Origin: an uncultured Eubacteriales bacterium
GTDB taxonomy: Bacteria; Bacillota; Clostridia; Oscillospirales; Oscillospiraceae
Length of the DNA stretch: 45,828 nucleotides
Reading direction: 5' to 3'
NCBI GenBank assembly: GCA_900549485.1
Contig: UROG01000019.1
Location: 1 to 45,828 of the forward strand
Shown here piece by piece: positions 25,565 through 33,279 of the stretch (positions are counted from its first letter, which is position 1; every line of letters starts with the position of its first letter). A model generated the notes under the pieces. It ran no database searches. It was not told the DNA's origin and worked only from the letters and a program-made list of their open reading frames with translations. The translations under genes and the position numbers were made by a program.

Positions 25565-25589
25565 CGCGGGAATTGGGCAGTTTAAATAA

Positions 25590-25617
25590 TTGAAATCTGA
25601 GCGGCATATGTTATGAT
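25590..25617 (+). promoter_or_regulatory. Predicted promoter for the Na/Pi cotransporter gene
   Basis: TTGAAA (25590-25595), 16-bp spacer, TATGAT (25612-25617), 36 bp before the ATG. Confidence 0.55.
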
Positions 25618-25653
25618 ATATATGGAAGAAATCATAGCGGAGGACACAAGAGC

Positions 25654-27408
25654 ATGAATTTATCCTGCGTCATTTCCCTCGTCGGGGGGATAGCCCTTTT
25701 CCTTTTCGGTATGTCGCTTATGGGGGAAGGGCTTAAAAAGGTGGCAGGCAATAAGCTGGAGATAATTCTCTACCGCCTTTCAAACACGCCCCTCAAAGGA
25801 ATGCTTCTGGGCGCGGGCGTTACCGCCGTGATACAGTCGTCCTCGGCAACCTCCGTTATGGTCGTCGGCTTTGTCAACTCCGGCATGATGAAGCTAAGAC
25901 AGGCGGTTTCGGTCATTCTGGGCGCGGTCGTCGGCACAAGCGCTACGGGCTGGATAATATGCCTGTCGGGCATCGGGGGGAGCGGCTGGGCGTCGCTGCT
26001 TTCAAGCTCGACCATCGCTTCGGCCGCCGCGATCGCCGGCATTATTCTGCGCATGTTCTGCAAAAAGGCCGGAAGAAAGCATACCGGCGATATTTTCCTC
26101 GGTTTTGCAGTGCTGATGTTCGGCATGCAGGCGATGAGCGCCGCCGTCTCCCCGCTGAAAGACAGCAGGGAATTCGTCGGCATACTGACATCCTTTTCAA
26201 ACCCGCTGCTCGGCATCCTTGCCGGTACGGTGTTTTCCGCGATACTTCAAAGCTCCTCTGCCGCCGTGGGTATTTTGCAGGCGCTGTCGGTCACGGGCGC
26301 GGTCACGTTTGCGACCGCCTATCCCCTGATTCTCGGCATTGCGATAGGCTCATCGTTTCCCGTGCTGCTGTCGGCATTCGGCGCGAGGGTGGACGGACGC
26401 AGAAGCGCGTGGGCATATCTTATAATAGAAACGATTGGCGCGGCGCTGTTCTCCGCCGGGTTTTACGCGCTTGATTATTTTATGGACTTTGCGGTAAAAT
26501 CCGCCGTGATGGACGCCGTGTCGATCGCCCTTTTGAATACCGTGTTCAGGGCAGTCAACTCCGCGGTGCTGCTGCCGTTTATCACCCCGCTTACGGATCT
26601 GCTTGCCGGACTTATCCGGGAAAGCGACGAGGAGCGCCATGCCAACGAGGAGTTTGACCGGCTGGATGAACGCTTTCTTGTTCATCCCTCCGTCGCGCTT
26701 GAGCAGAGCCGCATGACCGTCAATTCCATGGCGCGTCTCTGCCGCGGCAATTTTGCTGACGCACTGTCGCTGCTGTCGGACTTTGATGCAAAAACTTTTG
26801 AGCGGGTTGATCGCACCGAGGAGCTTATAGACCGTTTTGAGGATAAGATAGGTACATATCTTGTAAAGCTCAACGCCTGCGAGCTGAATGAGGAGCAGAA
26901 CGCCAAGATCACGAAGTATCTGCACAGCATAAGCGATTTCGAGCGTATCAGCGACCACGCCAAGAATATTTCCGAGGCGGCGCTTGAGATATACGAAAAG
27001 AAGATAAGCTTTGCGGCGGAGGCCAGACGGGAAATGCAGATGCTTGAAAGCGCCGTAACGGAGATATTGCAGCTTGCGGTATCGGGCTTTATTGACGAGG
27101 ATATTGACAGGGCGCACCTTGTTGAGCCGCTTGAGGAGCGCATAGACGCGCTCTGCGACGAAGTGAAGCTCCGCCACGCCGCACGTGTGCAGAATGAGAT
27201 ATGCTCTCTCAGCGACGGCTTTGTGTATAACGATCTGCTGACAAACTATGAACGTGTGGCGGATCACTGCTCAAATATCGCCATTGCGATGATAGAGCTG
27301 CAATCAAACGAGCTGGACGCGCATGGGTACATTATAAACCTCATGGAAACGCGTCCGCACAATTTCAACGAAATATACGCCGGATTCTGCGAAAAATACA
27401 AAATATAA
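25654..27408 (+). CDS. Na+/phosphate cotransporter family protein with C-terminal PhoU-like domain
   Basis: The product is 584 residues. The membrane part (1-320) contains two inverted QSSSA repeats, VIQSSSATSVMVVGFV and ILQSSSAAVGILQAL, the mark of the NptA/PNaS family. Residues 340-570 are a helical PhoU-like domain with the ISDFERISDHAKNISE and LTNYERVADHCSNIA motifs expected for metal-bridged phosphate regulators. Members move phosphate with sodium, in bacteria sometimes outward. The fused PhoU-like part probably senses or gates. The gene is alone, with a promoter just upstream and a double hairpin behind it. No Pho box was recognised. Confidence 0.9.
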   Translation: MNLSCVISLVGGIALFLFGMSLMGEGLKKVAGNKLEIILYRLSNTPLKGMLLGAGVTAVIQSSSATSVMVVGFVNSGMMKLRQAVSVILGAVVGTSATGWIICLSGIGGSGWASLLSSSTIASAAAIAGIILRMFCKKAGRKHTGDIFLGFAVLMFGMQAMSAAVSPLKDSREFVGILTSFSNPLLGILAGTVFSAILQSSSAAVGILQALSVTGAVTFATAYPLILGIAIGSSFPVLLSAFGARVDGRRSAWAYLIIETIGAALFSAGFYALDYFMDFAVKSAVMDAVSIALLNTVFRAVNSAVLLPFITPLTDLLAGLIRESDEERHANEEFDRLDERFLVHPSVALEQSRMTVNSMARLCRGNFADALSLLSDFDAKTFERVDRTEELIDRFEDKIGTYLVKLNACELNEEQNAKITKYLHSISDFERISDHAKNISEAALEIYEKKISFAAEARREMQMLESAVTEILQLAVSGFIDEDIDRAHLVEPLEERIDALCDEVKLRHAARVQNEICSLSDGFVYNDLLTNYERVADHCSNIAIAMIELQSNELDAHGYIINLMETRPHNFNEIYAGFCEKYKI

Positions 27409-27415
27409 CAACGCT

Positions 27416-27452
27416 GCTTGTCAAAAAGTCCTGTAAGGACTTTTTGACAAGC
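27416..27452. terminator. Perfect 16-bp hairpin after the Na/Pi gene
   Basis: GCTTGTCAAAAAGTCC (27416-27431) pairs without mismatch with 27437-27452 around a five-base loop. It lies eight bases past the stop. Confidence 0.7.
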
Positions 27453-27454
27453 AT

Positions 27455-27482
27455 AAACGGGACTGCGTTTGCAGTCCCGTTT
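27455..27482. terminator. Second hairpin, shared with hisS
   Basis: AAACGGGACTGC (27455-27466) and GCAGTCCCGTTT (27471-27482) form a perfect 12-bp stem with a GTTT loop. A and T edges let it work in both directions for the converging genes. Confidence 0.75.
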
Positions 27483-27500
27483 ATATTATGATATCGAGCT

Positions 27501-28859
27501 TTATATATCGAGTACCGAGGCGGTCTGCGCCTGCTTTTCGGCGTTTTCGGCGAGAAGCCTTATAAGCGCATCATCCGTGAGCTTGACCTGTTCGCCGGTG
27601 ACCATGTTCTTGCACGCGACGACGCCCTCGTTCAGCTCATCCTCGCCGAGAAACAGCACGAACGGCACTTTGAGCTTGTCGGCATAGCTCATTTTCGCCT
27701 TGAATTTCTTCTTCTCGGTGTAGAGCTGGGCTTTCAGTCCCGCGCCGCGAAGCTTTGCCGACAGCGCAATCGCCGCGTCAAGATTTTCCGTCATGGGCAG
27801 TATGAGCGCATCCACAGGGCAGGTGTTGACGGCGTTGTTGAGCATACCCTGCTCGTCCAGCACGTAGAAAAGTCTCGTAAGGCCTATGGAAATGCCCACG
27901 CCGGGGAGCTTCTTATTGGTATAAAAGCCCGCAAGATTGTCGTAGCGCCCGCCGGAGCAGACGGAGCCGATCTCCGGATGGTTGAGAAGCGTTGTCTCAT
28001 AGACCGTACCGGTGTAGTAGTCAAGCCCTCTTGCAATGCGCAGATCGACCGTGAAATTTTCCTCCGGAACGCCGATGACCTTCATGTAGTTGGCGACGGC
28101 TTTCAGCTCGTCAAGACCCGCGTCGAACATCTCGTCCCTGCCGCGGTAGCCCTCAAGCGCGGTGAGAATATCGCCGCTGCCGCCGGAGATATTGATGAAC
28201 TTTATCACTTCATCGACACTGCTTTCGGCAATACCGAAGTCTTCGATAAGAATCTTTTTAACCGCGTCCTGACCGATCTTGTCAAGCTTGTCCACTGTGC
28301 GCATAATGTCGCCGGACTTTTCCTCAAGCCCCTGCATACGGTAGAAGCCGTTCAGAACTCTGCGGTTGTTTATGCGTATCTGGAATTTTTTAAGACCGAG
28401 GCGCGTAAAAACGGTGTAGATTATCGCAGGTATCTCCGCGTCGTTTATAATATCCAGCTCACCGTCGCCGATAACGTCGATATCCGCCTGATAAAACTCG
28501 CGGAATCTGCCGCGCTGTGCGCGCTCCCCGCGGTAGACCTTGCCTATCTGATAGCGGCGGAACGGGAACGCCAGCTCGTTATAGTGCAGTGCAACGTATT
28601 TTGCAAGCGGTACGGTAAGATCGAAGCGCAGGCTCAGATCGGAATCGCCCTTTGTAAAGCGGTAGATCTGCTTTTCCGTCTCTCCGCCGCCCTTTGCAAG
28701 AAGGATCTGGGACGATTCGATGGCGGGCGTGTCAAGCGGGGTGAAGCCGAAGGAGGCGTATGTGGAGCTTACTATATCCATAATGCGGTTCATCTGGAGC
28801 TGCTGCACGGGCATAAGCTCCATAAAGCCGGACAGCGTGCGCGGTTTTACTATATCCAT
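27501..28859 (-). CDS. hisS: Histidyl-tRNA synthetase
   Basis: The product is 452 residues, a class II aminoacyl-tRNA synthetase. Motif 2 reads RYQIGKVYRGERAQRGRFREF, split here as RYQIGKVYRGER and RGRFREFYQ; the histidine A motif is ARGLDYYTGTVYE; motif 3 is in the CSGGRYDNLAGFY region followed by GVGISIGLTRL. A C-terminal anticodon-binding domain follows (ALILPMTENL to the end). The ATG at 28859 follows AAAGGATAG; a start seven codons upstream is less likely. No T-box leader is seen; the promoter lies only about 35 bp upstream, which leaves no room for one. aspS, often next to hisS, is not in the window. Confidence 0.94.
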   Translation of the reverse strand: MDIVKPRTLSGFMELMPVQQLQMNRIMDIVSSTYASFGFTPLDTPAIESSQILLAKGGGETEKQIYRFTKGDSDLSLRFDLTVPLAKYVALHYNELAFPFRRYQIGKVYRGERAQRGRFREFYQADIDVIGDGELDIINDAEIPAIIYTVFTRLGLKKFQIRINNRRVLNGFYRMQGLEEKSGDIMRTVDKLDKIGQDAVKKILIEDFGIAESSVDEVIKFINISGGSGDILTALEGYRGRDEMFDAGLDELKAVANYMKVIGVPEENFTVDLRIARGLDYYTGTVYETTLLNHPEIGSVCSGGRYDNLAGFYTNKKLPGVGISIGLTRLFYVLDEQGMLNNAVNTCPVDALILPMTENLDAAIALSAKLRGAGLKAQLYTEKKKFKAKMSYADKLKVPFVLFLGEDELNEGVVACKNMVTGEQVKLTDDALIRLLAENAEKQAQTASVLDI

Positions 28860-28892
28860 AAGTACTATCCTTTCAAACAAGCGGTAAAACTT

Positions 28893-28920
28893 ATTGTACA
28901 GTTTTGAGAAAAAAAGTCAA
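28893..28920 (-). promoter_or_regulatory. Promoter of hisS
   Basis: On the minus strand TTGACT (28920-28915), 16-bp spacer, TACAAT (28898-28893), giving a leader of about 27 bases. Confidence 0.7.
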
Positions 28921-28948
28921 GAAAAAAGCTTGGTGAAATGAGAAACTT

Positions 28949-28976
28949 CCCTGTCAAGAAAAAATACTTGACAGGG
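28949..28976. promoter_or_regulatory. Inverted repeat covering the -35 box of ylxM
   Basis: CCCTGTCAAG (28949-28958) and CTTGACAGGG (28967-28976) are perfect inverted copies with an eight-base A-rich spacer. The right arm contains the -35 TTGACA. A third copy of CTTGACAGGG occurs at 29013-29022, next to the ribosome site. It resembles an operator. Confidence 0.55.
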
Positions 28977-28996
28977 CGGAAACGAGAGTGTATACT
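28968..28996 (+). promoter_or_regulatory. Promoter of ylxM-ffh
   Basis: TTGACA (28968-28973), 17-bp spacer, TATACT (28991-28996): a near-consensus sigma-A promoter ahead of ylxM. Confidence 0.85.
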
Positions 28997-29010
28997 CTGA
29001 CAAGGTCAGA
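28996..29010. promoter_or_regulatory. 15-bp dyad at the transcription start of ylxM-ffh
   Basis: TCTGAC-AAG-GTCAGA is a perfect palindrome with a three-base centre directly after the -10 box, where a repressor would block initiation. It differs in sequence from the repeat at 28949-28976. Confidence 0.5.
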
Positions 29011-29032
29011 AACTTGACAGGGGGTGCTTTGC

Positions 29033-29395
29033 GTGGAAAACAGCAGGCTGGAGCGCTGCCTTCTGCTTGATTTCTACGGTGAGCTGCTCACGGACAAGCA
29101 GCGCGAGTGCTGCGACCTCCATTTTAATGAGGATCTCTCCCTCGGCGAGATAGCCGAACAGCTGGGAATATCCCGTCAGGCAGTGTGGGACAATATACGC
29201 CGCGGCGAGAGCAGCCTTGAGGAGATAGAGCGAAAGACCGGTCTTATCCGCAGGTTTTCCGGAAATCGGGAAAAGCTTGATAGGCTTGCGGGACTTTTTG
29301 AAAAGCTGAAGACCCTGACGAGCGGCGAAGCGAGGGCGCTTGCCGGCGAGGGCGCGGAATATGTTGAAAGCATGAAGCTTGATACCGAGGTATGA
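29033..29395 (+). CDS. ylxM: YlxM family helix-turn-helix protein
   Basis: The product is 120 residues. The family core is LLLDFYGELLTDKQRE and the sigma-70 region 4-like helix-turn-helix LSLGEIAEQLGISRQAVWDNI. YlxM genes stand before ffh in many Gram-positives, and the protein is thought to assist the signal recognition particle; its molecular action is uncertain. The GTG at 29033 follows AGGGGG at eight bases; a GTG nine bases earlier is possible. It is three bases ahead of ffh. It is the natural candidate to bind the dyads in its own promoter. Confidence 0.9.
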   Translation: MENSRLERCLLLDFYGELLTDKQRECCDLHFNEDLSLGEIAEQLGISRQAVWDNIRRGESSLEEIERKTGLIRRFSGNREKLDRLAGLFEKLKTLTSGEARALAGEGAEYVESMKLDTEV

Positions 29396-29398
29396 TTT

Positions 29399-30766
29399 AT
29401 GGCGTTTGAAAGCCTTTCCGACAAACTGAATGCCGCGTTCAAGAAGCTTCGCGGCAAAGGCCGGCTCACGGCGGCGGACGTAAAGGACGCGATGCGCGAG
29501 GTGCGCATGGCTCTGCTTGAAGCGGACGTCAGCTATAAGGCCGTCAAGGAATTTACAAAAAAAGTGACCGAACGCGCCAGCGGCGCGGATGTGCTTGAAG
29601 CGCTCAGCCCTGCGCAGATGGTCATTAAAATAGTCAATGAAGAACTGACCGCGCTGATGGGCGGTGAGAACCATAAGCTCAACATCGGCTCCAAGTCGCC
29701 GAGCGTCGTGATGCTTGTGGGACTGCAAGGCGCAGGTAAAACCACGAACGGTGCAAAGCTTGCGGGATATATGAGGAAGCAGGGCAAACGCCCGCTGCTT
29801 GTCGCGTGCGACATCTACCGTCCCGCCGCTATCAAGCAGCTTGAGACCGTCGGCGCACAGCTCAATATCCCTGTTTTCCAGATGGGGCAGACAAACCCCG
29901 TCGATATCGCAAAGGCGGCGATAGAGCATGCCAAGGCGCACGGGAACGACCTCGTTTTTCTCGATACGGCAGGCCGCCTGCATATAGACGAGGCGCTGAT
30001 GAACGAGCTGCGCGAGATAAAGGCGGCGACCGACCCGGCGGAGATACTTCTTGTCGTTGACGCAATGACCGGTCAGGACGCGGTAAACGCGGCGTCGGCG
30101 TTCGATGAGGCGCTCGGCGTTACCGGCGTTATGCTCTCCAAGCTTGACGGCGACGCCCGCGGCGGCGCGGCGCTGTCCATAAGATACGCCACCGGCAAGC
30201 CGATAAAGTTCATAGGCGTGGGTGAAAAGCTCGACATGATAGAGCCGTTCTATCCCGACCGTATGGCATCCCGTATCCTCGGCATGGGCGACGTGCTCAC
30301 GCTCATTGAAAAGGCGGAGCAGAGCTTTGACGAAAAAAAGGCGCTTGAAGCCGCGGAAAAGCTCAGGTCAAACCGCTTCTCGCTTGCCGATTATCTCGAC
30401 CAGATGGCGCAGCTCAGAAGTATGGGCGACCTCGGCGATCTGGCGGCGATGATACCCGGCATGGACGCAAAAGCGCTCAAGGGAGCGAAGCTTGACGAGA
30501 AGGCAATGGCGCGGCAGGAGGCGATAATCCTGTCCATGACGAAGGGGGAGCGCGATAACCCCTCAATCATCAACTCAAGCCGCAAAAAACGCATTGCGGC
30601 AGGCTCCGGCACATCGGTGGTTGACGTCAACCGCCTGCTCAAGCAGTTTGAGGCGATGCAGCAGATGATGAAGCAGTTCTCAGGCAAGAACATGAAGAAG
30701 CTTCAGAAAAAAATGGGCGGCATGGGCGGCATGGGCGGATTCCCCAGAGGCGGTTTTCCGTTCTGA
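29399..30766 (+). CDS. ffh: Signal recognition particle protein Ffh (SRP54)
   Basis: The product is 455 residues. Domains: N (1-95, helical bundle), G with GLQGAGKTT near residue 110, DTAGRLH near 187 and LSKLDGDARGG near 245, and the methionine-rich M domain from about 320 that binds 4.5S RNA and signal peptides. The tail is Gly/Met-rich (MGGMGGMGGF). It targets nascent membrane and secreted proteins to FtsY and SecYEG. The SRP RNA gene and ftsY are not in the window. It is cotranscribed with ylxM, and rpsP follows 76 bp later. Confidence 0.96.
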   Translation: MAFESLSDKLNAAFKKLRGKGRLTAADVKDAMREVRMALLEADVSYKAVKEFTKKVTERASGADVLEALSPAQMVIKIVNEELTALMGGENHKLNIGSKSPSVVMLVGLQGAGKTTNGAKLAGYMRKQGKRPLLVACDIYRPAAIKQLETVGAQLNIPVFQMGQTNPVDIAKAAIEHAKAHGNDLVFLDTAGRLHIDEALMNELREIKAATDPAEILLVVDAMTGQDAVNAASAFDEALGVTGVMLSKLDGDARGGAALSIRYATGKPIKFIGVGEKLDMIEPFYPDRMASRILGMGDVLTLIEKAEQSFDEKKALEAAEKLRSNRFSLADYLDQMAQLRSMGDLGDLAAMIPGMDAKALKGAKLDEKAMARQEAIILSMTKGERDNPSIINSSRKKRIAAGSGTSVVDVNRLLKQFEAMQQMMKQFSGKNMKKLQKKMGGMGGMGGFPRGGFPF

Positions 30767-30842
30767 CAAGGTTTGCAACTGCTTGCCGGACACCGGCAAC
30801 GCGTTTGTAATATAATGAATATTTTTGAAGGAGAAATATACA

Positions 30843-31079
30843 ATGGTTAAGATCAGACTTCGCAGAATGGGCGCAAAGAAGGCTCCCTATTACCGTATCG
30901 TTGTTGCAGATTCCCGCTTCCCCCGCGACGGCCGCTGCATTGAGGAAATCGGCACCTACGATCCCTCCGCAGACGGCGCAAAGCTTAAGGTCGATGCAGA
31001 GCGCGTAAAGTACTGGATGGCAAACGGCGCACAGCCCACCGACACCGTTCGCGGCCTGCTCAAAAAGCTTGAAGCCTGA
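30843..31079 (+). CDS. rpsP: Ribosomal protein S16
   Basis: The product is 78 residues. It begins MVKIRLRRMGAKKAPYYRIV, the S16 signature, with VADSRFPRDGR and IGTYDP following. Length is at the short end of the family. AAGGAG lies ahead of the ATG at 30843. It is followed by khpA after 15 bp; the rimM, trmD and rplS genes that normally continue this operon are absent here. Confidence 0.96.
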   Translation: MVKIRLRRMGAKKAPYYRIVVADSRFPRDGRCIEEIGTYDPSADGAKLKVDAERVKYWMANGAQPTDTVRGLLKKLEA

Positions 31080-31094
31080 TAAGGAGCAATAGAA

Positions 31095-31325
31095 GTGAAA
31101 GAACTCTTGACCTATATCGTGCAGAGCTTGGTCGATAATCCCGATCAGGTCTCTGTGACCGAGCGCAAAGCCGACGGAGAAACCGTTTTTGAAGTCAAGG
31201 TTGCCGACGGCGACATGGGCAAGGTCATTGGCAGACAGGGAAGGATCGTCAAGCAGATCCGTATCCTGATGAGAGCCGTTGCTCAGAGAAAGGGCAAAAA
31301 AGTATCCGTCGAAATACTCGACTGA
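31095..31325 (+). CDS. khpA: KH-domain RNA-binding protein KhpA
   Basis: The product is 76 residues, a single KH domain. The GXXG loop is GRQGR in MGKVIGRQGRIVKQIR. KhpA works with KhpB/Jag as an RNA-binding pair affecting cell elongation and mRNAs. The start is a GTG with AAGGAG upstream. It sits after rpsP, the usual place. A terminator follows directly. Confidence 0.92.
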   Translation: MKELLTYIVQSLVDNPDQVSVTERKADGETVFEVKVADGDMGKVIGRQGRIVKQIRILMRAVAQRKGKKVSVEILD

Positions 31326-31329
31326 TGTA

Positions 31330-31359
31330 AAAAAGGGGCAGCCTGCGCTGCCCCTTTTT
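31330..31359 (+). terminator. Rho-independent terminator of ylxM-khpA
   Basis: AAAAAAGGGGCAG and CTGCCCCTTTTT form a 12-bp stem around a six-base loop, with T-rich 3' arm. Confidence 0.9.
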
Positions 31360-31390
31360 AACTATCAAGAGCAAATATAAGGAGGAAATT

Positions 31391-31624
31391 ATGGACATCG
31401 GTGCATTGTTCACATTGAAACAGGCGTGGAGCAGGTTCTGCGCAAATCATCCCAAATTTCCGGACTTCCTTCTGGCAGTGAAAAACAAGGGCATACAGGC
31501 GGATACGGATTTCGCCTTTACCGTAACATATCCCGACGGGCAGACGCTCAGAGCGGGTATCCGCCTCAAGCCGTCAGATGTGGAAATAATTGAAAAAATC
31601 ATCGGTGTGACCGGAGATAATTGA
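31391..31624 (+). CDS. Small conserved-looking protein of unknown function
   Basis: The product is 77 residues. A strong AAGGAGGAAATT site precedes the ATG. The sequence is mixed charge with FTLKQAWSRFCANHPKFPDF at the start and an FTVTYPDGQTLRAGI strand pattern; no membrane segment or known motif is seen. It is placed after the khpA terminator and needs its own promoter or read-through. I do not recognise the family. Confidence 0.7.
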   Translation: MDIGALFTLKQAWSRFCANHPKFPDFLLAVKNKGIQADTDFAFTVTYPDGQTLRAGIRLKPSDVEIIEKIIGVTGDN

Positions 31625-31697
31625 GCATATAGCCAGAATACGCGGCGGAAGCATTGTAAAATCTGCCAAAGATTTCATAATTTATCGAACTGCTGTA

Positions 31698-31725
31698 TTG
31701 ACACGGGATTTCTTTATGATATAAT
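31698..31725 (+). promoter_or_regulatory. Promoter of the DUF3798 transport operon
   Basis: TTGACA (31698-31703), 16-bp spacer, TATAAT (31720-31725). Transcripts should begin near 31733, giving a leader of about 130 bases. Confidence 0.8.
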
Positions 31726-31779
31726 CAATTGAAGGATTTGTTGTATTAGAAAGTGCAATCTTGCGTAAAGCAGATGCCG

Positions 31780-31835
31780 CGGCAGATCTTGCCCCTCAAC
31801 CGGGGAAATTCGATCCGTGTTCACCGGCTCTGCCG
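31780..31835 (+). promoter_or_regulatory. Structured leader of the DUF3798 operon
   Basis: CGGCAGA (31780-31786) pairs with TCTGCCG (31829-31835). The enclosed part holds a CCCC/GGGG hairpin (31792-31805). It lies in the long leader and 20 bases before the ribosome site. No riboswitch class is recognised. Confidence 0.4.
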
Positions 31836-31864
31836 TTGAATAATATTATTATTGGAGGACTGAA

Positions 31865-33058
31865 ATGAAGAAATTTTTAGCACTGCTTCTTGCCCTCACC
31901 ATGGTATGCGCACTGTGCGTCACCGGGCTGAGCGCATCCGCAGAGGAAACCGCTCATATCGGTATCGTCACCGGTTCCGTTTCTCAGTCTGAGGACGACC
32001 GCCGCGGCGCTGAGGCTGCCCAGGCTAAGTTCGGCGAAGATGTTGTCACGCTCGCTATCTACCCTGACAACTTCACCGAAGAGCTTGAGACCACCATTCA
32101 GACCATAGTTAACCTCTCCGATGACCCCCAGATGAAGGCCATCATCGTTAACCAGGCTGTTCCCGGCACCACCGAAGCTTTCCGTCAGATCAAAGAGCGC
32201 CGCCCCGACATCATCTGCATCGCCGGTGAATCCCATGAGGACCTTCCCGAAATCGGCTCCGCTGCTGACCTCGTCTGCAACAATGACTTTGTTGCACGCG
32301 GCTACCTCATGATCAAGACCGCTCATGACCTCGGCTGCGATACCTTTGTACATATCTCCTTCCCCCGCCACATGTCCTATGAGACCATGTCCCGCCGTGT
32401 TGCCGTTATGAAGGCAGCCTGTGAGGAGTTCGGTATGAACTTCGTTCTTGAGACCGCTCCCGACCCCACTTCCGACGTCGGTGTTGCAGGCGCTCAGGCT
32501 TATATCCTTGAGAAGGCTCCCGAATGGATCGAGAAGTACGGTCAGAAATCCGCATACTTCTGCACCAACGATGCTCACACCGAGCCTCTGCTCAAGCAGC
32601 TGCTCGAGTACGGCGGATACTTCATTGAAGCCGACCTGCCCTCTCCTCTGATGGGCTACCCCGGAGCACTCGGCATTGACCTCACCGAAGAAGCAGGCGA
32701 CTTCCAGAAGATCCTTGCCAAGGTTGAGGACGCTGTCTGCGAAAAGGGCGGCGCAGACCGTTTCGGCACATGGGCATACTCCTACGGCTACACTCTGTCC
32801 GCAGGTCTTGCTGAGCATGCAATGAACGTCATCAACGGCGACAGCGAGCTTGACGATATCGACGATATCGCGGCGGCATTTGCAGTCTACACCGGCGATG
32901 CCGAGTGGAACGGCTCCAACTACACCAATGCCGACACCGGCGTTAAGCTCGACAACGTATTCCTCGTATATCAGGATACCTACATCATGGGCGATCCCGG
33001 CAAGTTCATGGGCACCACCAGTGTTGAGGTTCCCGAGAAGTACTTCACCGTCAAGTAA
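31865..33058 (+). CDS. DUF3798-type periplasmic-binding-like protein of an ABC importer
   Basis: The product is 397 residues. It has a signal peptide (1-25, ending LSASAEE), then AHIGIVTGSVSQSEDDRRGAE, an I-like periplasmic binding fold with two lobes (DPQMKAIIVNQAV, TFVHISFPRHMSYETM). I recall this as the DUF3798 family. It lacks the lipobox usual for Gram-positive binding proteins, so how it is held at the cell is unclear. Codon use is biased to C-ending codons more than in neighbours, which suggests high expression. TTGGAGGAC precedes the ATG. ATPase and permease genes follow; ligand unknown. Confidence 0.85.
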   Translation: MKKFLALLLALTMVCALCVTGLSASAEETAHIGIVTGSVSQSEDDRRGAEAAQAKFGEDVVTLAIYPDNFTEELETTIQTIVNLSDDPQMKAIIVNQAVPGTTEAFRQIKERRPDIICIAGESHEDLPEIGSAADLVCNNDFVARGYLMIKTAHDLGCDTFVHISFPRHMSYETMSRRVAVMKAACEEFGMNFVLETAPDPTSDVGVAGAQAYILEKAPEWIEKYGQKSAYFCTNDAHTEPLLKQLLEYGGYFIEADLPSPLMGYPGALGIDLTEEAGDFQKILAKVEDAVCEKGGADRFGTWAYSYGYTLSAGLAEHAMNVINGDSELDDIDDIAAAFAVYTGDAEWNGSNYTNADTGVKLDNVFLVYQDTYIMGDPGKFMGTTSVEVPEKYFTVK

Positions 33059-33075
33059 TAGAACTTCGCAAATGA

Positions 33076-33096
33076 GGGGGAGGAATTTCCTCCCCC
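33076..33096 (+). terminator. Strong GC hairpin after the binding-protein gene
   Basis: GGGGGAGGAA and TTCCTCCCCC form a nearly closed palindrome 17 bases past the stop. There is no T-run, so partial termination or mRNA 3'-end protection is more likely than full stop. Confidence 0.55.
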
Positions 33097-33148
33097 CATG
33101 CTTGTTATTAACGGTGCCGGTCATGTATGATCTCTTGAAAAATGTGTT

Positions 33149-33212
33149 GCAGGGCAGGGGTTTACTCCTGCCGAAAAGTCTCTCATGCGTCGGGAGCAAA
33201 CCTCTGCCCTGC
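33149..33212 (+). repeat. Long stem-loop before the ATPase gene
   Basis: GCAGGGCAGGGGTTT (33149-33163) pairs with AAACCTCTGCCCTGC (33198-33212) with a single G-U pair. The 34-base loop contains CTCC and GGAG that can pair again. It lies between binding protein and ATPase genes, 68 bases before the ATPase ATG. Confidence 0.55.
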
Positions 33213-33279
33213 GGACAGGTGTTTCCTGCTTTTGCAGAACGATCGAACTAAAAAAGAAAACAGGATAGGAAATTGTTTT

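Noticed and set aside
28860..28920. T-box leader for hisS
   Set aside because: The predicted promoter leaves a leader of about 27 bases, and no T-box (TGGNACC) sequence is present.
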